From the NCBI GenBank assembly GCA_017999915.1, contig JAGNKX010000019.1:26379-90378 (forward strand): a stretch of 64,000 bases of DNA, written 5' to 3'. The notes under the pieces were generated by a model. The model was not told where the DNA came from. It did no database searches and saw only the letters and a list, made by a program, of their open reading frames with translations. This DNA comes from Spirochaetota bacterium (GTDB lineage Bacteria > Spirochaetota > UBA4802 > UBA5550). This document shows, piece by piece, positions 43,307 to 51,794 of the stretch. Within the stretch, counting starts at the first letter, position 1; each line of letters opens with the position of its first letter. The translations under genes were made by a program, and so were the position numbers.

Positions 43307-44023
43307 ATGAAAACAGGACTTCCCGGCAGGATTTTAAACGATATGCGGTCCGATATCATCCGCGAGGCATACCCGATCGGCAGCAGGCTCCCCTCCGAGC
43401 GGGAGCTGTCGCAGAAATACGGGGCGAGCCGCTTCGCGGTGCGCGAGGCCATCGCGGTGCTTGCCCAGGGGGGGTTCGTCGAGACCCATCCCCAGAGCGG
43501 TACCTATGTCAGGGACTTTTTCAGATACGACACCCTCGACACCCTCGTGCAGGTCCTCCGCGTCAGGCAGGCCATTGACAGGCAAACCCTCGAGTCCCTG
43601 CTGAATTTCAGGCTCATCACCGAAACCACGGCCGCCGCGGAGGCCGCCCTTAGGATCACGGATGATGAAGCGGAGTACCTGAGGAACAACCTCGAGCAAA
43701 AAAGGTCCCACCTCCGGGACATCGCGGTCCTTGCCGAATGTGACTTTGATTTTCATTGCGCGATCATCGGGATCTCGGGGAACATCATAAGCCGCCTTGT
43801 TTTTCAATCCTTCAAGCCGGTCTACTCCTTTTTCACGGAGTTTTTCTACTCCATCAAGGGCGTTCCGGAAGCCTCCCTGAAACTGAACATGAAGCTCTTC
43901 AGGGCGCTCACCGGCGGAGACGCCGCCGCTTCGCGGAAGGCGATGGAGAATATCCTCGCCTTCGGCGAGAAAAAGGTCTATGAGGCCATCAGGCACGGAG
44001 GCAGCGTCATTCTCCTGGACTGA
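43307..44023 (+). CDS. GntR-family transcriptional regulator (FadR/FCD subfamily)
   Basis: A 238-residue regulator. The winged helix-turn-helix is at the N-terminus (GSRLPSERELSQKYGASRFA, VREAIAVLAQGGFVETHPQ, SGTYV), followed by an all-helical FCD ligand domain (residues about 85-225) with the metal-binding pattern typical of it (ECDFDFHCAIIGISGN). Three in-frame ATGs exist (43283, 43298, 43307); GAGG lies 9 bases before 43307, so it is preferred. It is divergent from the enolase-superfamily gene, with the palindromic operator between them, and probably represses that gene and itself until a sugar acid binds. Confidence 0.87.
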   Translation: MKTGLPGRILNDMRSDIIREAYPIGSRLPSERELSQKYGASRFAVREAIAVLAQGGFVETHPQSGTYVRDFFRYDTLDTLVQVLRVRQAIDRQTLESLLNFRLITETTAAAEAALRITDDEAEYLRNNLEQKRSHLRDIAVLAECDFDFHCAIIGISGNIISRLVFQSFKPVYSFFTEFFYSIKGVPEASLKLNMKLFRALTGGDAAASRKAMENILAFGEKKVYEAIRHGGSVILLD

Positions 44024-44211
44024 CGGAAACTTTTTCATGCCCCCCTAAAATTATACTGTTACCATTATTTTAATGACGCATTTCTTGAAAAAACGCTTGT
44101 TTTAATATTTTATATGGACTACCTTTGAGCTTCGAAAAAATAGAGCCGGTCACCGGCCGGTTTTGGGTTCGTCATCTATAAGATATACGATTATTCAAAG
44201 GGAGTGTTGCC

Positions 44212-44853
44212 ATGAAAAATAAAATCATCGTCTGTTCCGTCGCCATTGTCATTGTCGTGTCGTTGTTTGCCGGATGCGGCTCCCTGACGAGGTCAGCCAC
44301 CCGCGGCGACCTTGAGGGCGTGAAATCATGGGTGGAGAACGGCGCCGATATCAACGTGGTGGACCGGTGGGGGTGGACGCCGATCATGTGGGCGACGTAC
44401 TACAACTATTACGACATCGTGAAATACATGGTCGAGCACAAGGCCAATGTCAACGCGCGGTCGATGTACGATTACGGTTCCATCCTGAAGGACAGCACGC
44501 CCCTAGTCATCGCGGTCACTTACAACTACAACGGGATCGTGCGCCTCCTCCTGAGACACGGCGCCGACAAGAAGGCCGAGAACCGGCAGGGCGAGACCGC
44601 CTTTACGATAGCGGAAAAACATAACATGGTGGAAATGCTGGAGCTCCTCGGCGGCAAGGCCGCTGTCAAGCCCGATAAAAAAGAGGACGAAAAGGCCGGC
44701 GCCGAGGAAGCAAGCCAGGTCATCCTGCTCAACGACGGAAGCCAGATCGTGGGGAAGATACTCTCCCAGACCCGAACGACCGTGACGGTGAAAACAAAGT
44801 ATAACACGATCACCATTGAGAAAGATAAGATCAGCGAAATGAAATACAAGTGA
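44212..44853 (+). CDS. Ankyrin-repeat lipoprotein
   Basis: A 213-residue exported protein: signal peptide with lipobox LFAGC (Cys22), about three ankyrin repeats (residues 30-145: GDLEGVKSWVENGADINVVD, WGWTPIMWATYYNYYDIVKY, NGIVRLLLRHGADKKAENRQ), a charged linker, and a C-terminal beta module (SQVILLNDGSQIVGKILSQT to the end) of about 45 residues. The C-terminal module looks like the one ending the neighbouring FecR lipoprotein on the opposite strand. It probably mediates protein contacts at the envelope. The region upstream (44024-44211) contains TTATTTTAATGA at 44065 and a TTGAAA-N17-TTTTAT promoter candidate near 44084. Confidence 0.82.
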   Translation: MKNKIIVCSVAIVIVVSLFAGCGSLTRSATRGDLEGVKSWVENGADINVVDRWGWTPIMWATYYNYYDIVKYMVEHKANVNARSMYDYGSILKDSTPLVIAVTYNYNGIVRLLLRHGADKKAENRQGETAFTIAEKHNMVEMLELLGGKAAVKPDKKEDEKAGAEEASQVILLNDGSQIVGKILSQTRTTVTVKTKYNTITIEKDKISEMKYK

Positions 44854-44904
44854 GGCGTGTGGAGACCGTGCGCCGGAAGGGCGCGGCGAATCGCCCTTCC
44901 CGGG

Positions 44905-45789
44905 TCACCTCATCCGTATGGTTTTTATGCTGCCGGTGGGCACCTGTATGATGCCGCTGGCTGTGTGTATTTTCGCCACAGCCGCGTTCTGGAAAATGAC
45001 CGCGCCGACGAGGATGGTCCCATCGTCCATGCTCACTTCTTCAAGCTTGTGGTAGTATTCTTTGATCGCCGCTTCGGTTTTCAGCACCGGCGGCGCCGAT
45101 TTGGCCTTGTCGGCGGCTTCTTTCTTTTCTTCTTGCGCCGGCTCATTGGCGTCTTTGATGAAGGCCTTTTCTTCCTCTTTCAGCTCTTTCAGCTTATTTT
45201 CCGGTATCGGTTTTTTCTCTTCGACAACGGCGCTGCTTGAAAGGGCGATCATCTCCCCTTCCTTGACCAGGCTGTTTACCTGCGCCTCGTCCTTCGCCTC
45301 GATGTAGACTGAGCCGCGCACCACCTTCAGGTCGGTGACCGAGTTTTTATCCCTGACCTCGACGGTAAAGGTCGTTCCCCGCACGGCCGCGACCGCGGTC
45401 GGCGTTTTAACGCTCAGTTTCCCGCCCTTGGCGAGCTTTTCTATGACGAACATGCTCCTGCCCTTATCGACGGCCAGCCGGGTGTCGGCGCCGCCCTCGT
45501 CCCCGGCGCTCTCCATCCTGATTATCGTGAATTCCGATTTTTCGAATATCCGTATGGTCGAGCTGTCCGGCAGGAGCACCGTTGCCATCGATTTTTCCCC
45601 GGTGATGAGGCGGTCCCCGTTTTTCAGGACCGTGTCGACCGGCACTTCGGCGCCCGGCCGGTTGAGGCTGACCATCCCGAGCTTGTCTGACAGCCTGACA
45701 GGCGCGGTTTCCTTTTTTTCCTTCACGCAGCCGACTGCCGAGAAGCATATGAGAAGACACGCCATGGGCGCCCATTTGATTGAAACCAT
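44905..45789 (-). CDS. FecR-domain lipoprotein
   Basis: A 294-residue exported protein with lipobox SAVGC (Cys21). Residues about 35-180 are a FecR-type domain: VPVDTVLKNGDRLITGEKSM, ATVLLPDSSTIRIFEKSEF, LSVKTPTAVAAVRGTTFTVE. A Lys/Glu-rich linker of about 60 residues follows, then a short C-terminal beta module (VSMDDGTILVGAVIFQN ... GIIQVPTGSIKTIRMR). In spirochaetes and other bacteria such FecR lipoproteins are common and not tied to iron uptake. AGGAAGG precedes the start codon. It is convergent with the ankyrin lipoprotein gene. Confidence 0.83.
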   Translation of the reverse strand: MVSIKWAPMACLLICFSAVGCVKEKKETAPVRLSDKLGMVSLNRPGAEVPVDTVLKNGDRLITGEKSMATVLLPDSSTIRIFEKSEFTIIRMESAGDEGGADTRLAVDKGRSMFVIEKLAKGGKLSVKTPTAVAAVRGTTFTVEVRDKNSVTDLKVVRGSVYIEAKDEAQVNSLVKEGEMIALSSSAVVEEKKPIPENKLKELKEEEKAFIKDANEPAQEEKKEAADKAKSAPPVLKTEAAIKEYYHKLEEVSMDDGTILVGAVIFQNAAVAKIHTASGIIQVPTGSIKTIRMR

Positions 45790-46005
45790 ATCCGTCCTTC
45801 CTGTCAGGTTATTTATGTCGTTTAAGTAATAATACTGAGCGAATTTTATAGAGTCAAGAAAATATTGTAATTACCGGCCTCGCGTGACGAAGCGGAAATA
45901 CGTCGATTTGATTATGGGGACCGAAAAATGCTTGTTATATTTTTATAGCTATGTTTTCAATAAATTTTCACATATAATCAATAATTACTTGGTAGGGAGA
46001 GGCAC

Positions 46006-46569
46006 ATGAAAAAAGCATTGTTGCTGTTTATGGGGATATTTTTTGTATATGGCTGCGGTCCGAAGTACGGTATTATCAAAGAAACCCAGCCGGGTGAGGA
46101 TCTAAAAAAATATCGTGCAGTAAGCGTCGGCTGGCTCGATCTGGGCCCCGAAAGATGGAAAACCTATGATTATGAAAGCCAGGCACAGTGGGTTGAAACG
46201 ATCAACCATGTGAACAGGAACGCCATGCCGGATTATTTCAAAAAGGCCCTTTCGAAGAAGGAAGTGTCTTTCGCCGCTTCCCGGAACGATGCGCCTAAGA
46301 AGGACGGCCTTGTCATAAGGTTCAGCGAGGTTGAATATGTGCAGAGGACAAGCTCCGCCGCCAAGGTCATGTGGGGCACCTTTGCCGGCTCAGACACACT
46401 GGATATGACAATGCATTTTATTGATGGAAAGACGGGAAAAGAGCTGAATCAGATGCGAATAAGCGTATATTCCAAATCGACCTCGGACATCTCGGGCTGG
46501 GGCTTCGAAGGCAGGATCAATAATTGCGTCTATAACCTGGCCTATATCATTGCTGATAAAGTCCAATAA
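46006..46569 (+). CDS. Uncharacterised lipoprotein, paralogue of the gene at 49591
   Basis: A 187-residue exported protein with lipobox FVYGC (Cys17). The mature part opens with YRAVSVGWLDLGPERWKTYD, YESQAQWVETINHVNRNAMP and has later beta strands (GLVIRFSEVEYV, TLDMTMHFIDGKTGKELNQM). The same GWLDLG...W..Y...SQ..W pattern is found in the lipoprotein at 49591-50124 on the opposite strand, so the two are paralogues about 3 kb apart. GGGAGAGG lies before the ATG. A 11-bp hairpin follows. Function unknown. Confidence 0.72.
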   Translation: MKKALLLFMGIFFVYGCGPKYGIIKETQPGEDLKKYRAVSVGWLDLGPERWKTYDYESQAQWVETINHVNRNAMPDYFKKALSKKEVSFAASRNDAPKKDGLVIRFSEVEYVQRTSSAAKVMWGTFAGSDTLDMTMHFIDGKTGKELNQMRISVYSKSTSDISGWGFEGRINNCVYNLAYIIADKVQ

Positions 46570-46623
46570 CCGGGATGTAACAGTTAAATCATCGTTTGAA
46601 TATATCGTTCTTTGCCGGAATAC

Positions 46624-46657
46624 AATCCCCCTGCGTCGATAATAATGCAGGGGGATT
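46624..46657 (+). terminator. Hairpin terminator after the lipoprotein gene
   Basis: AATCCCCCTGC and GCAGGGGGATT pair over 11 bases around a 12-base loop. It is followed by GCTTATTTG, a modest T-rich tail. Between here and 46889 I see no convincing gene. Confidence 0.7.
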
Positions 46658-46715
46658 GCTTATTTGCCGGGCGTTCATGCCCTGCACTGTTTCACGCATT
46701 TATCATAAAAAAAAC

Positions 46716-46744
46716 TTGCATTATGTCGCATTTCCTGCTATGGT
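46716..46744 (+). promoter_or_regulatory. Candidate promoter for the TPR-NHL-VWA gene
   Basis: TTGCAT at 46716-46721, a 17-base spacer and TATGGT at 46739-46744. The bases CTTGCATTATGTCG also occur upstream of smc (33871). It is 145 bases before the start codon; the short frame overlapping it has no protein-like features. Confidence 0.35.
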
Positions 46745-46888
46745 TCCACAAGAATTGTCTTCCTTGATAAATGACAAGGCATGGCAAATTTTGCGGTTTT
46801 TGGGACATAAATCGGACGATAATAACGTTGAAAGAAGATTATCGGGCCCTGCGTCGGAGAAAGGACCCCGGTCCAATTAATAACTCGA

Positions 46889-48931
46889 ATGTCATTCTTG
46901 AAACGCTACAACATTAAGAATATCCGTGCGGTCATCCTGGTATGCCTCTGCATCTGCCTGTATCCGCCCCTGGCTTTTTCCGAAATGGCGGACATGGTAA
47001 AGTTCGAGATCGCCAAGAAGTATTTCCGCCAGGGCACCGTCCACTTCAACAGGATGCGCTACCTGGCCGCGACGGAATACTTTCGCAAGGCGGTGAAGGA
47101 ATATCCGGACTACTATACCGCGAGGGACCACCTGGCCAGGGCCTATAAGCTGGCAGGCTTCACCGATTCCGCCCTGAAGGAGTGGGAGAGCCTCTCCGAC
47201 CTGTCCCCCGACAACGTCGCGGTGACCAGCAAGATCGAAAACCTTCGTTTTCAGGACACCATGCTGGCCAGGCCGGACGACAGCCCGGAATATGTTTTGT
47301 TCGAAACCTATAAATCTTCCGATTACAACCGGTTCCGGTTTCACAATCCCGTAGATATCGCGGTGGATAACGAGAAGAATATTTATATCACGTCCTTCAG
47401 CGACGGTTCCCTGGTGAAGATCGATTCGAACGGCAAGGGCGTTTTTTCCATTCGTACCTCCCTAGACAGCAGGCTCTACGGCATCGATTACCGGGCCGGC
47501 AAGATCGCCGTCGCCGATTTCAGGAGGGACCGGGTCCTGCTCATGGACCGGAGCGGCGATGTCCAGGGCCGCTTCGGCGAGAGCGGCAACGGCGAGGGCC
47601 AGTTCCACGGGCCCGAGGGCCTCTGCTTCAACGGCAGGGGCGAGATCTACGTAGTGGATTCGGGCAACAGCCGTGTGCAGAAGTTCGATGACACCGGGAA
47701 ATTCATACTCCAGTTCGGAAAGAAGGGTGAGTACGAGGGCGAGCTTTCCAGGCCCACCGACGTGGCCGCGTACCGTGACAGGGTCTATGTCACCGACACC
47801 GGGAACCGCCGCATCGCCTGCTTCGATGATTCCGGCAATTTTATAGAAAACATATCGATCGACGGCGTTGACGCGCCCCGGGGCATCCTGAAGTCCGGGA
47901 GCTCCCTCATGGTATCCGACGAAAAGAAGGGCCTCGTCTGGTTCAATCCCTCGAACGGGGCATCAACGCCCTTCAGTGCCGGCGAAAAGGGAAGCGGCGT
48001 GTCGCGGCTGATGGCCGCCGCCTCTGACCGTGACGGTTACCTCTATTGCCTTGATTACAACAAACAGGCGGTGGTTCTCTTCTCGCCGTCACACAAGCAG
48101 TATTCCAACGTAAGCCTTGAAATAACCTCCGTGGACCTGGGAAGCTTCCCCGTCGTCGCTTTTTACGTCAACGTGCGCAACAGGGACGGGAGCCCCCTCT
48201 ACGGTCTCGATAAGGCCAATTTCACGGTAACCGAGGACAGCGCCCTCATAACAAACCTGTACACGGATTACCTGAAGCGCCTGGCCCCCTCGGTGTCGAT
48301 AGCCCTTTGCGTCGATCGCTCCACCAGGGCCGAGGATCACCATGGCGACCTGCCCTGGACCGCGGAGTTCATACTCCAGAAGATGAGAAAGAATGATTCC
48401 CTGGAAGTCCTTAATTTCAACAGGGAGTCATGGATCGGCAACCAGTTCGATTGGAGCAGGCGGCGGGCCCTCAGGGCCCTGAAGGAGCGGGAATACGGCG
48501 AGGGAAAAAACATCGGCAAGGCCCTTTATAACGCCATCGGCGACCTCGTGCCGAGGCTGAACCGCCGCGGCGTGGTCCTGGTCACCGACGGCGCCGTGGA
48601 CGAGAACTCATTCAGTAATTACACCGCGACCAACGTCATCCGCTTTGCCAGGTCCCATTACATACCTGTCTATATCGTATCCTTCAAGGAGCCCCACGAG
48701 ACCCTCCGGAGCATAGCGACGGAAACGGGCGGGGCCGTGTTCAGGCCCAGGGACCTGGACGGCCTCCGGTCGATCTACGGGCGGATCAAGAATTCGGAGG
48801 AGTACCGGTACGTGCTGGTCTATCCGACCTTCAAGCTCAGGTCTTTTGCCGGGTGGTGGTCCGACGTGAAGATAGAGGTGAGCCACAAGGGGCAGAAGGG
48901 CGTCGAGTGGAGCGGATACTTTACGCCATAG
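46889..48931 (+). CDS. Exported protein with TPR, NHL propeller and VWA domains
   Basis: A 680-residue protein. A signal peptide (residues 1-31) is followed by a TPR-like region (35-110: QGTVHFNRMRYLAATEYFRK), an NHL beta-propeller (about 140-400) with repeats such as FHGPEGLCFNGRGEIYVVDS and LSRPTDVAAYRDRVYVTDTG, a short beta domain starting NVSLEITSVDLGSFPVV, and a C-terminal von Willebrand A domain (about 460-640). The VWA metal site starts CVDRSTRAED, where the classical DxSxS is altered to DRSTR; VLVTDGAVDE supplies the later Asp. It acts outside the cytoplasm, probably as a scaffold or binding protein. The pcm gene follows after 15 bases and is likely in the same operon. Confidence 0.82.
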   Translation: MSFLKRYNIKNIRAVILVCLCICLYPPLAFSEMADMVKFEIAKKYFRQGTVHFNRMRYLAATEYFRKAVKEYPDYYTARDHLARAYKLAGFTDSALKEWESLSDLSPDNVAVTSKIENLRFQDTMLARPDDSPEYVLFETYKSSDYNRFRFHNPVDIAVDNEKNIYITSFSDGSLVKIDSNGKGVFSIRTSLDSRLYGIDYRAGKIAVADFRRDRVLLMDRSGDVQGRFGESGNGEGQFHGPEGLCFNGRGEIYVVDSGNSRVQKFDDTGKFILQFGKKGEYEGELSRPTDVAAYRDRVYVTDTGNRRIACFDDSGNFIENISIDGVDAPRGILKSGSSLMVSDEKKGLVWFNPSNGASTPFSAGEKGSGVSRLMAAASDRDGYLYCLDYNKQAVVLFSPSHKQYSNVSLEITSVDLGSFPVVAFYVNVRNRDGSPLYGLDKANFTVTEDSALITNLYTDYLKRLAPSVSIALCVDRSTRAEDHHGDLPWTAEFILQKMRKNDSLEVLNFNRESWIGNQFDWSRRRALRALKEREYGEGKNIGKALYNAIGDLVPRLNRRGVVLVTDGAVDENSFSNYTATNVIRFARSHYIPVYIVSFKEPHETLRSIATETGGAVFRPRDLDGLRSIYGRIKNSEEYRYVLVYPTFKLRSFAGWWSDVKIEVSHKGQKGVEWSGYFTP

Positions 48932-48946
48932 GAGCGGGTTAGCCGT

Positions 48947-49570
48947 ATGCAATATATCAAGCAGGGTCTGATCGCGGACCTCAGAAAAAAGGGAATATCA
49001 TCAAGCTCGGTGCTGGAGACGATGGCGTCGGTGCCCCGGCACCTCTTCGTGTCCGAGGCGCTCCGCTTCCACGCCTACGACGACATTTCCCTGCCCATCG
49101 GCAACGGCCAGACCATATCGAAGCCGTCGGTCATCGCCCGGATGGTACAGGCCCTGGGCCTTACCGGCGACGAGCGGGTCCTCGAGATCGGCACCGGCTC
49201 CGGATACCAGTCGGCCGTCATCTCCAGGCTTGCCGGCTCCCTGGTGACCATGGAGCGCATCGAGGAGCTCTTCAACCGCGCCCGGGGCGTCCTCTTCGGC
49301 CTCGGGTACCGGAACATCACCTTCCTGCGCTCCGGCGACTTCAACGAGGCGGAGGGGATGTTCGACGCGGTCATCGTCGCCGCCGGAGCGGATATCCTCC
49401 CGGTCTCGCTCTTCGGCAAGATCAATCCCGGCGGCAGGCTCGTCATTCCTGTCGGCAACCGGCGTGGCCACCGCATCAAGAAGTTCATCGTCAAGCGGGA
49501 CGGCGTCGTCATGGAGGAGGATATCGGCGAGGCCACCTTCGTGCCCTATATCATCGAAGAGACGGCGTAA
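48947..49570 (+). CDS. pcm: Protein-L-isoaspartate O-methyltransferase
   Basis: A 207-residue SAM-dependent methyltransferase that starts the repair of isoaspartyl residues. The SAM site is VLEIGTGSGYQSAVISRLAG; the family signatures VPRHLFVSEALRFHAYDD and PIGNGQTISKPSVIARM are present, as is IVAAGADILP. Length is normal. It begins 15 bases after the VWA-protein gene and its stop converges on a lipoprotein gene. In many bacteria pcm follows surE; not so here, and its link to an exported VWA protein is unusual. Confidence 0.92.
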   Translation: MQYIKQGLIADLRKKGISSSSVLETMASVPRHLFVSEALRFHAYDDISLPIGNGQTISKPSVIARMVQALGLTGDERVLEIGTGSGYQSAVISRLAGSLVTMERIEELFNRARGVLFGLGYRNITFLRSGDFNEAEGMFDAVIVAAGADILPVSLFGKINPGGRLVIPVGNRRGHRIKKFIVKRDGVVMEEDIGEATFVPYIIEETA

Positions 49571-49590
49571 GAAAATCCTCTCCCCGAAAG

Positions 49591-50124
49591 CTAAAACTTC
49601 GACCCGATGAATTTCGCCAGGTTCGTCATGCCGTAATTCAGTTGCCCCTCCATGGTGTAATTGCCGAAGCCGAATCCGGACGTGTCGATGATCACGTCCG
49701 CGTAATACTTGTTCTGCCCGGTGGCCATATCGATATACCGCACGTCCAGGTAGAGATACTGGATGCGGTTTAAGCCCGATCCGATTTCATGTTTTTTAAG
49801 ATGCAGCTTGATGTACAGGTCGGTTTTTGCCGGTGCGTCGGCGCCCCGGGACCCGGAGACCGTCCTTCTTGACAGATCGGATCGGCAGTATTCCTGCAGG
49901 GCGTTGACATTCAAATCCCTGATCGCTTTCGACCATTCCCCCTGTGACCTGAACCCGTATTTTTTCCAGTTCCCTTCGCCAAGATCGAGCCATCCGATGT
50001 AGATTTTCTTGTAGTTCTTGAGATTCGGCGATGATGGCTGTTCCGACCGTATGGAGGAACCCGATGCGCACATGAGCATAATGCATGAAAGAATAAGGAT
50101 GCCGAAGATATTGAATTTTCTCAT
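49591..50124 (-). CDS. Uncharacterised lipoprotein, paralogue of the gene at 46006
   Basis: A 177-residue exported protein: hydrophobic N-terminus (IFGILILSCIMLMCASGSS) with a possible relaxed lipobox ending at Cys19. The mature part repeats the pattern of its paralogue: YKKIYIGWLDLGEGNWKKYG, FRSQGEWSKAIRDLNVNALQ, then RTVSGSRGADAPAKTDLYIK and beta strands YLYLDVRYIDMATGQNKYYA. The region 50125-50366 upstream is AT-rich and holds no gene that I can support. Function unknown; outer-membrane lipoprotein is a guess. Confidence 0.72.
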   Translation of the reverse strand: MRKFNIFGILILSCIMLMCASGSSIRSEQPSSPNLKNYKKIYIGWLDLGEGNWKKYGFRSQGEWSKAIRDLNVNALQEYCRSDLSRRTVSGSRGADAPAKTDLYIKLHLKKHEIGSGLNRIQYLYLDVRYIDMATGQNKYYADVIIDTSGFGFGNYTMEGQLNYGMTNLAKFIGSKF

Positions 50125-50366
50125 AAGACACCTCCCGTAAGTCCAGTTTTGATTTGTAACAGAGATGAATTATTATTATTGTACATCTGCAAAGGCGGAT
50201 AATCAAAAAAAATATTGGAATTCGATATCCAGGAATGCCGGTATTTTTCCCGGGAAGATATGCCTGCTGATACCCTTATAGATCGGCCTGGCAATGATCC
50301 GGATGCCATTTTTATGCGGGCAGGAACAGTGTATGGATGGCATCATACCGGGAGAGCCATGCCCGG

Positions 50367-51167
50367 TTACTGTACCAGATCAGGTTGATTGTTCACGTTT
50401 TCGGATCCCATTTCCGTGATCATTTCAATGAAGTTTTCCCTGTAGAAGCGATAATTGGAATATGCCGCTGAAATCAGGAAAAAATGGAATACTCCCACCC
50501 AGATCAGGCCTGTTTCATAATGATAATAGAGCAGGTATGGCGGGATGATATAGGCGATCGCAACCACGAGGATGGAAGTTCTTACCGAATTGGCGGCAAT
50601 TATTTTAAAAAACCTGAATTTTTCGCCGGGACCGGCCGCCCTGTCCTTGAATGATTTTATGAAAATGAGCAGTATGAGAATTCCCGGATGGGTGATCGTG
50701 CAGAGTATCATGCTTTCGATCAGTTCGCCTCTTAGCTGGCTCGGGCTGAACAGGCGCAGGTATAAAAAATTCACCAGGGGAAGGGCCATCACGATAAAAA
50801 AATGTATGGTCCTCTTCCTGTCTATGAAGAGGAAGCCTCCCAGCCGTTTCTTGTAAAAAAGGGCGATCAGCTTCGGGATTTCAATCAGGTAATAGAGAAA
50901 CATGAGAGCGCTGAGAAGGCCGATTATCCCCAGTATGACATAGAGCGGTATCAACAGGCCGTTGCCGATTGAAGCATGAATGAAGCCGTCACGGACGGGA
51001 ACAGGGGAGAGAATTGAAACCGGATCGGCCAGCCTGTTTTTGAAAATGCCCGATTTTTCAAATATGTTTTCAAATACAACCATACTCGCTATGGTGGTGT
51101 AAATAAAATTCAGAAGGCCGCAGGCTGTGATGAAAGCAGCCCTGGCGATTTTTATTGCAGAGTCCAT
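50367..51167 (-). CDS. Uncharacterised polytopic membrane protein
   Basis: A 266-residue protein with about six transmembrane helices (for example IARAAFITACGLLNFIYTTI, GLLIPLYVILGIIGLLSALM, IHFFIVMALPLVNFLYL, LVVAIAYIIPPYLLYYHY). ATG 51167 is preferred because GGAG lies 9 bases upstream; an in-frame ATG at 51209 would overlap the preceding gene by 20 bases and has no site. It follows the DUF3592 gene on the same strand, so the pair is probably one operon. I do not recognise the family. Confidence 0.65.
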   Translation of the reverse strand: MDSAIKIARAAFITACGLLNFIYTTIASMVVFENIFEKSGIFKNRLADPVSILSPVPVRDGFIHASIGNGLLIPLYVILGIIGLLSALMFLYYLIEIPKLIALFYKKRLGGFLFIDRKRTIHFFIVMALPLVNFLYLRLFSPSQLRGELIESMILCTITHPGILILLIFIKSFKDRAAGPGEKFRFFKIIAANSVRTSILVVAIAYIIPPYLLYYHYETGLIWVGVFHFFLISAAYSNYRFYRENFIEMITEMGSENVNNQPDLVQ

Positions 51168-51189
51168 GGATGTTATCTCCGATAACGGT

Positions 51190-51642
51190 TCATGCCGATC
51201 GTTTTTCATGCGTTTTTATAGCGGATGCAATCAGCAGAACCCCGGCGGTTGCCATGATTCCGCATAGAAAATATACCGCGATATAGGTCGCCCTATCATG
51301 TGTTTCGGAATCAATATATGCACTGGCAGGGTCTTTTCTGCTGTACCTGATCGCCACCTGCTGGCCGATCCTATAAGCGTCCCGGGAATAGCAGTCGTAG
51401 GGGGAGAAACTGTACTTCTTGCCGTTTTCGGCAGTAAACTCAATGACGGGATAATGGCAATACGCCTTGTTCCTGTAGGTTTCCCGCAGCCTGAGGACAA
51501 GACCGCTTGTTCTGATGGAGTTCTCTTTCCACCATCTGTCCGTTTCCGGCATGATGGTGAAGGAAGCGTAGAGGAAATAAAGGGCGAGGAAAATACTCGC
51601 GGCTCCGGATACAGTTTTCAAGATTAACGCTTTCTTTTCCAT
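51190..51642 (-). CDS. DUF3592-type membrane protein
   Basis: A 150-residue protein with an N-terminal helix (SGAASIFLALYFLYASFTI), a central beta domain with the DUF3592 pattern (SGLVLRLRETYRNKAYCHYP, VIEFTAENGKKYSFSPYDCY, YRIGQQVAIRYSRKDPASAY) and a C-terminal helix (YIAVYFLCGIMATAGVLLIA). Both ends are likely in the inner membrane with the beta domain outside. Two cysteines in the domain (CHYP, DCYS) could form a disulfide. First gene of a two-gene unit. Function of the family is unknown. Confidence 0.75.
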   Translation of the reverse strand: MEKKALILKTVSGAASIFLALYFLYASFTIMPETDRWWKENSIRTSGLVLRLRETYRNKAYCHYPVIEFTAENGKKYSFSPYDCYSRDAYRIGQQVAIRYSRKDPASAYIDSETHDRATYIAVYFLCGIMATAGVLLIASAIKTHEKRSA

Positions 51643-51794
51643 GAAATTCCTCTCGCGTTTCTATGAGAATTTAGATTAATCATGGAATTGTTCGCGGTCA
51701 CTGTCCAATACTTTTTATAAAGGAGACAGGGCAGGGCCGGGAGCGGATGGCGGTCGGCACGAGGCGCCGGCGTTCCCTGGCGGGGAGGAGCGGA

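Noticed and set aside
46596..46880. 94-residue frame in the gap before the TPR-NHL-VWA gene
   Set aside because: It spans a terminator hairpin and a promoter candidate, has no ribosome site and an irregular composition.
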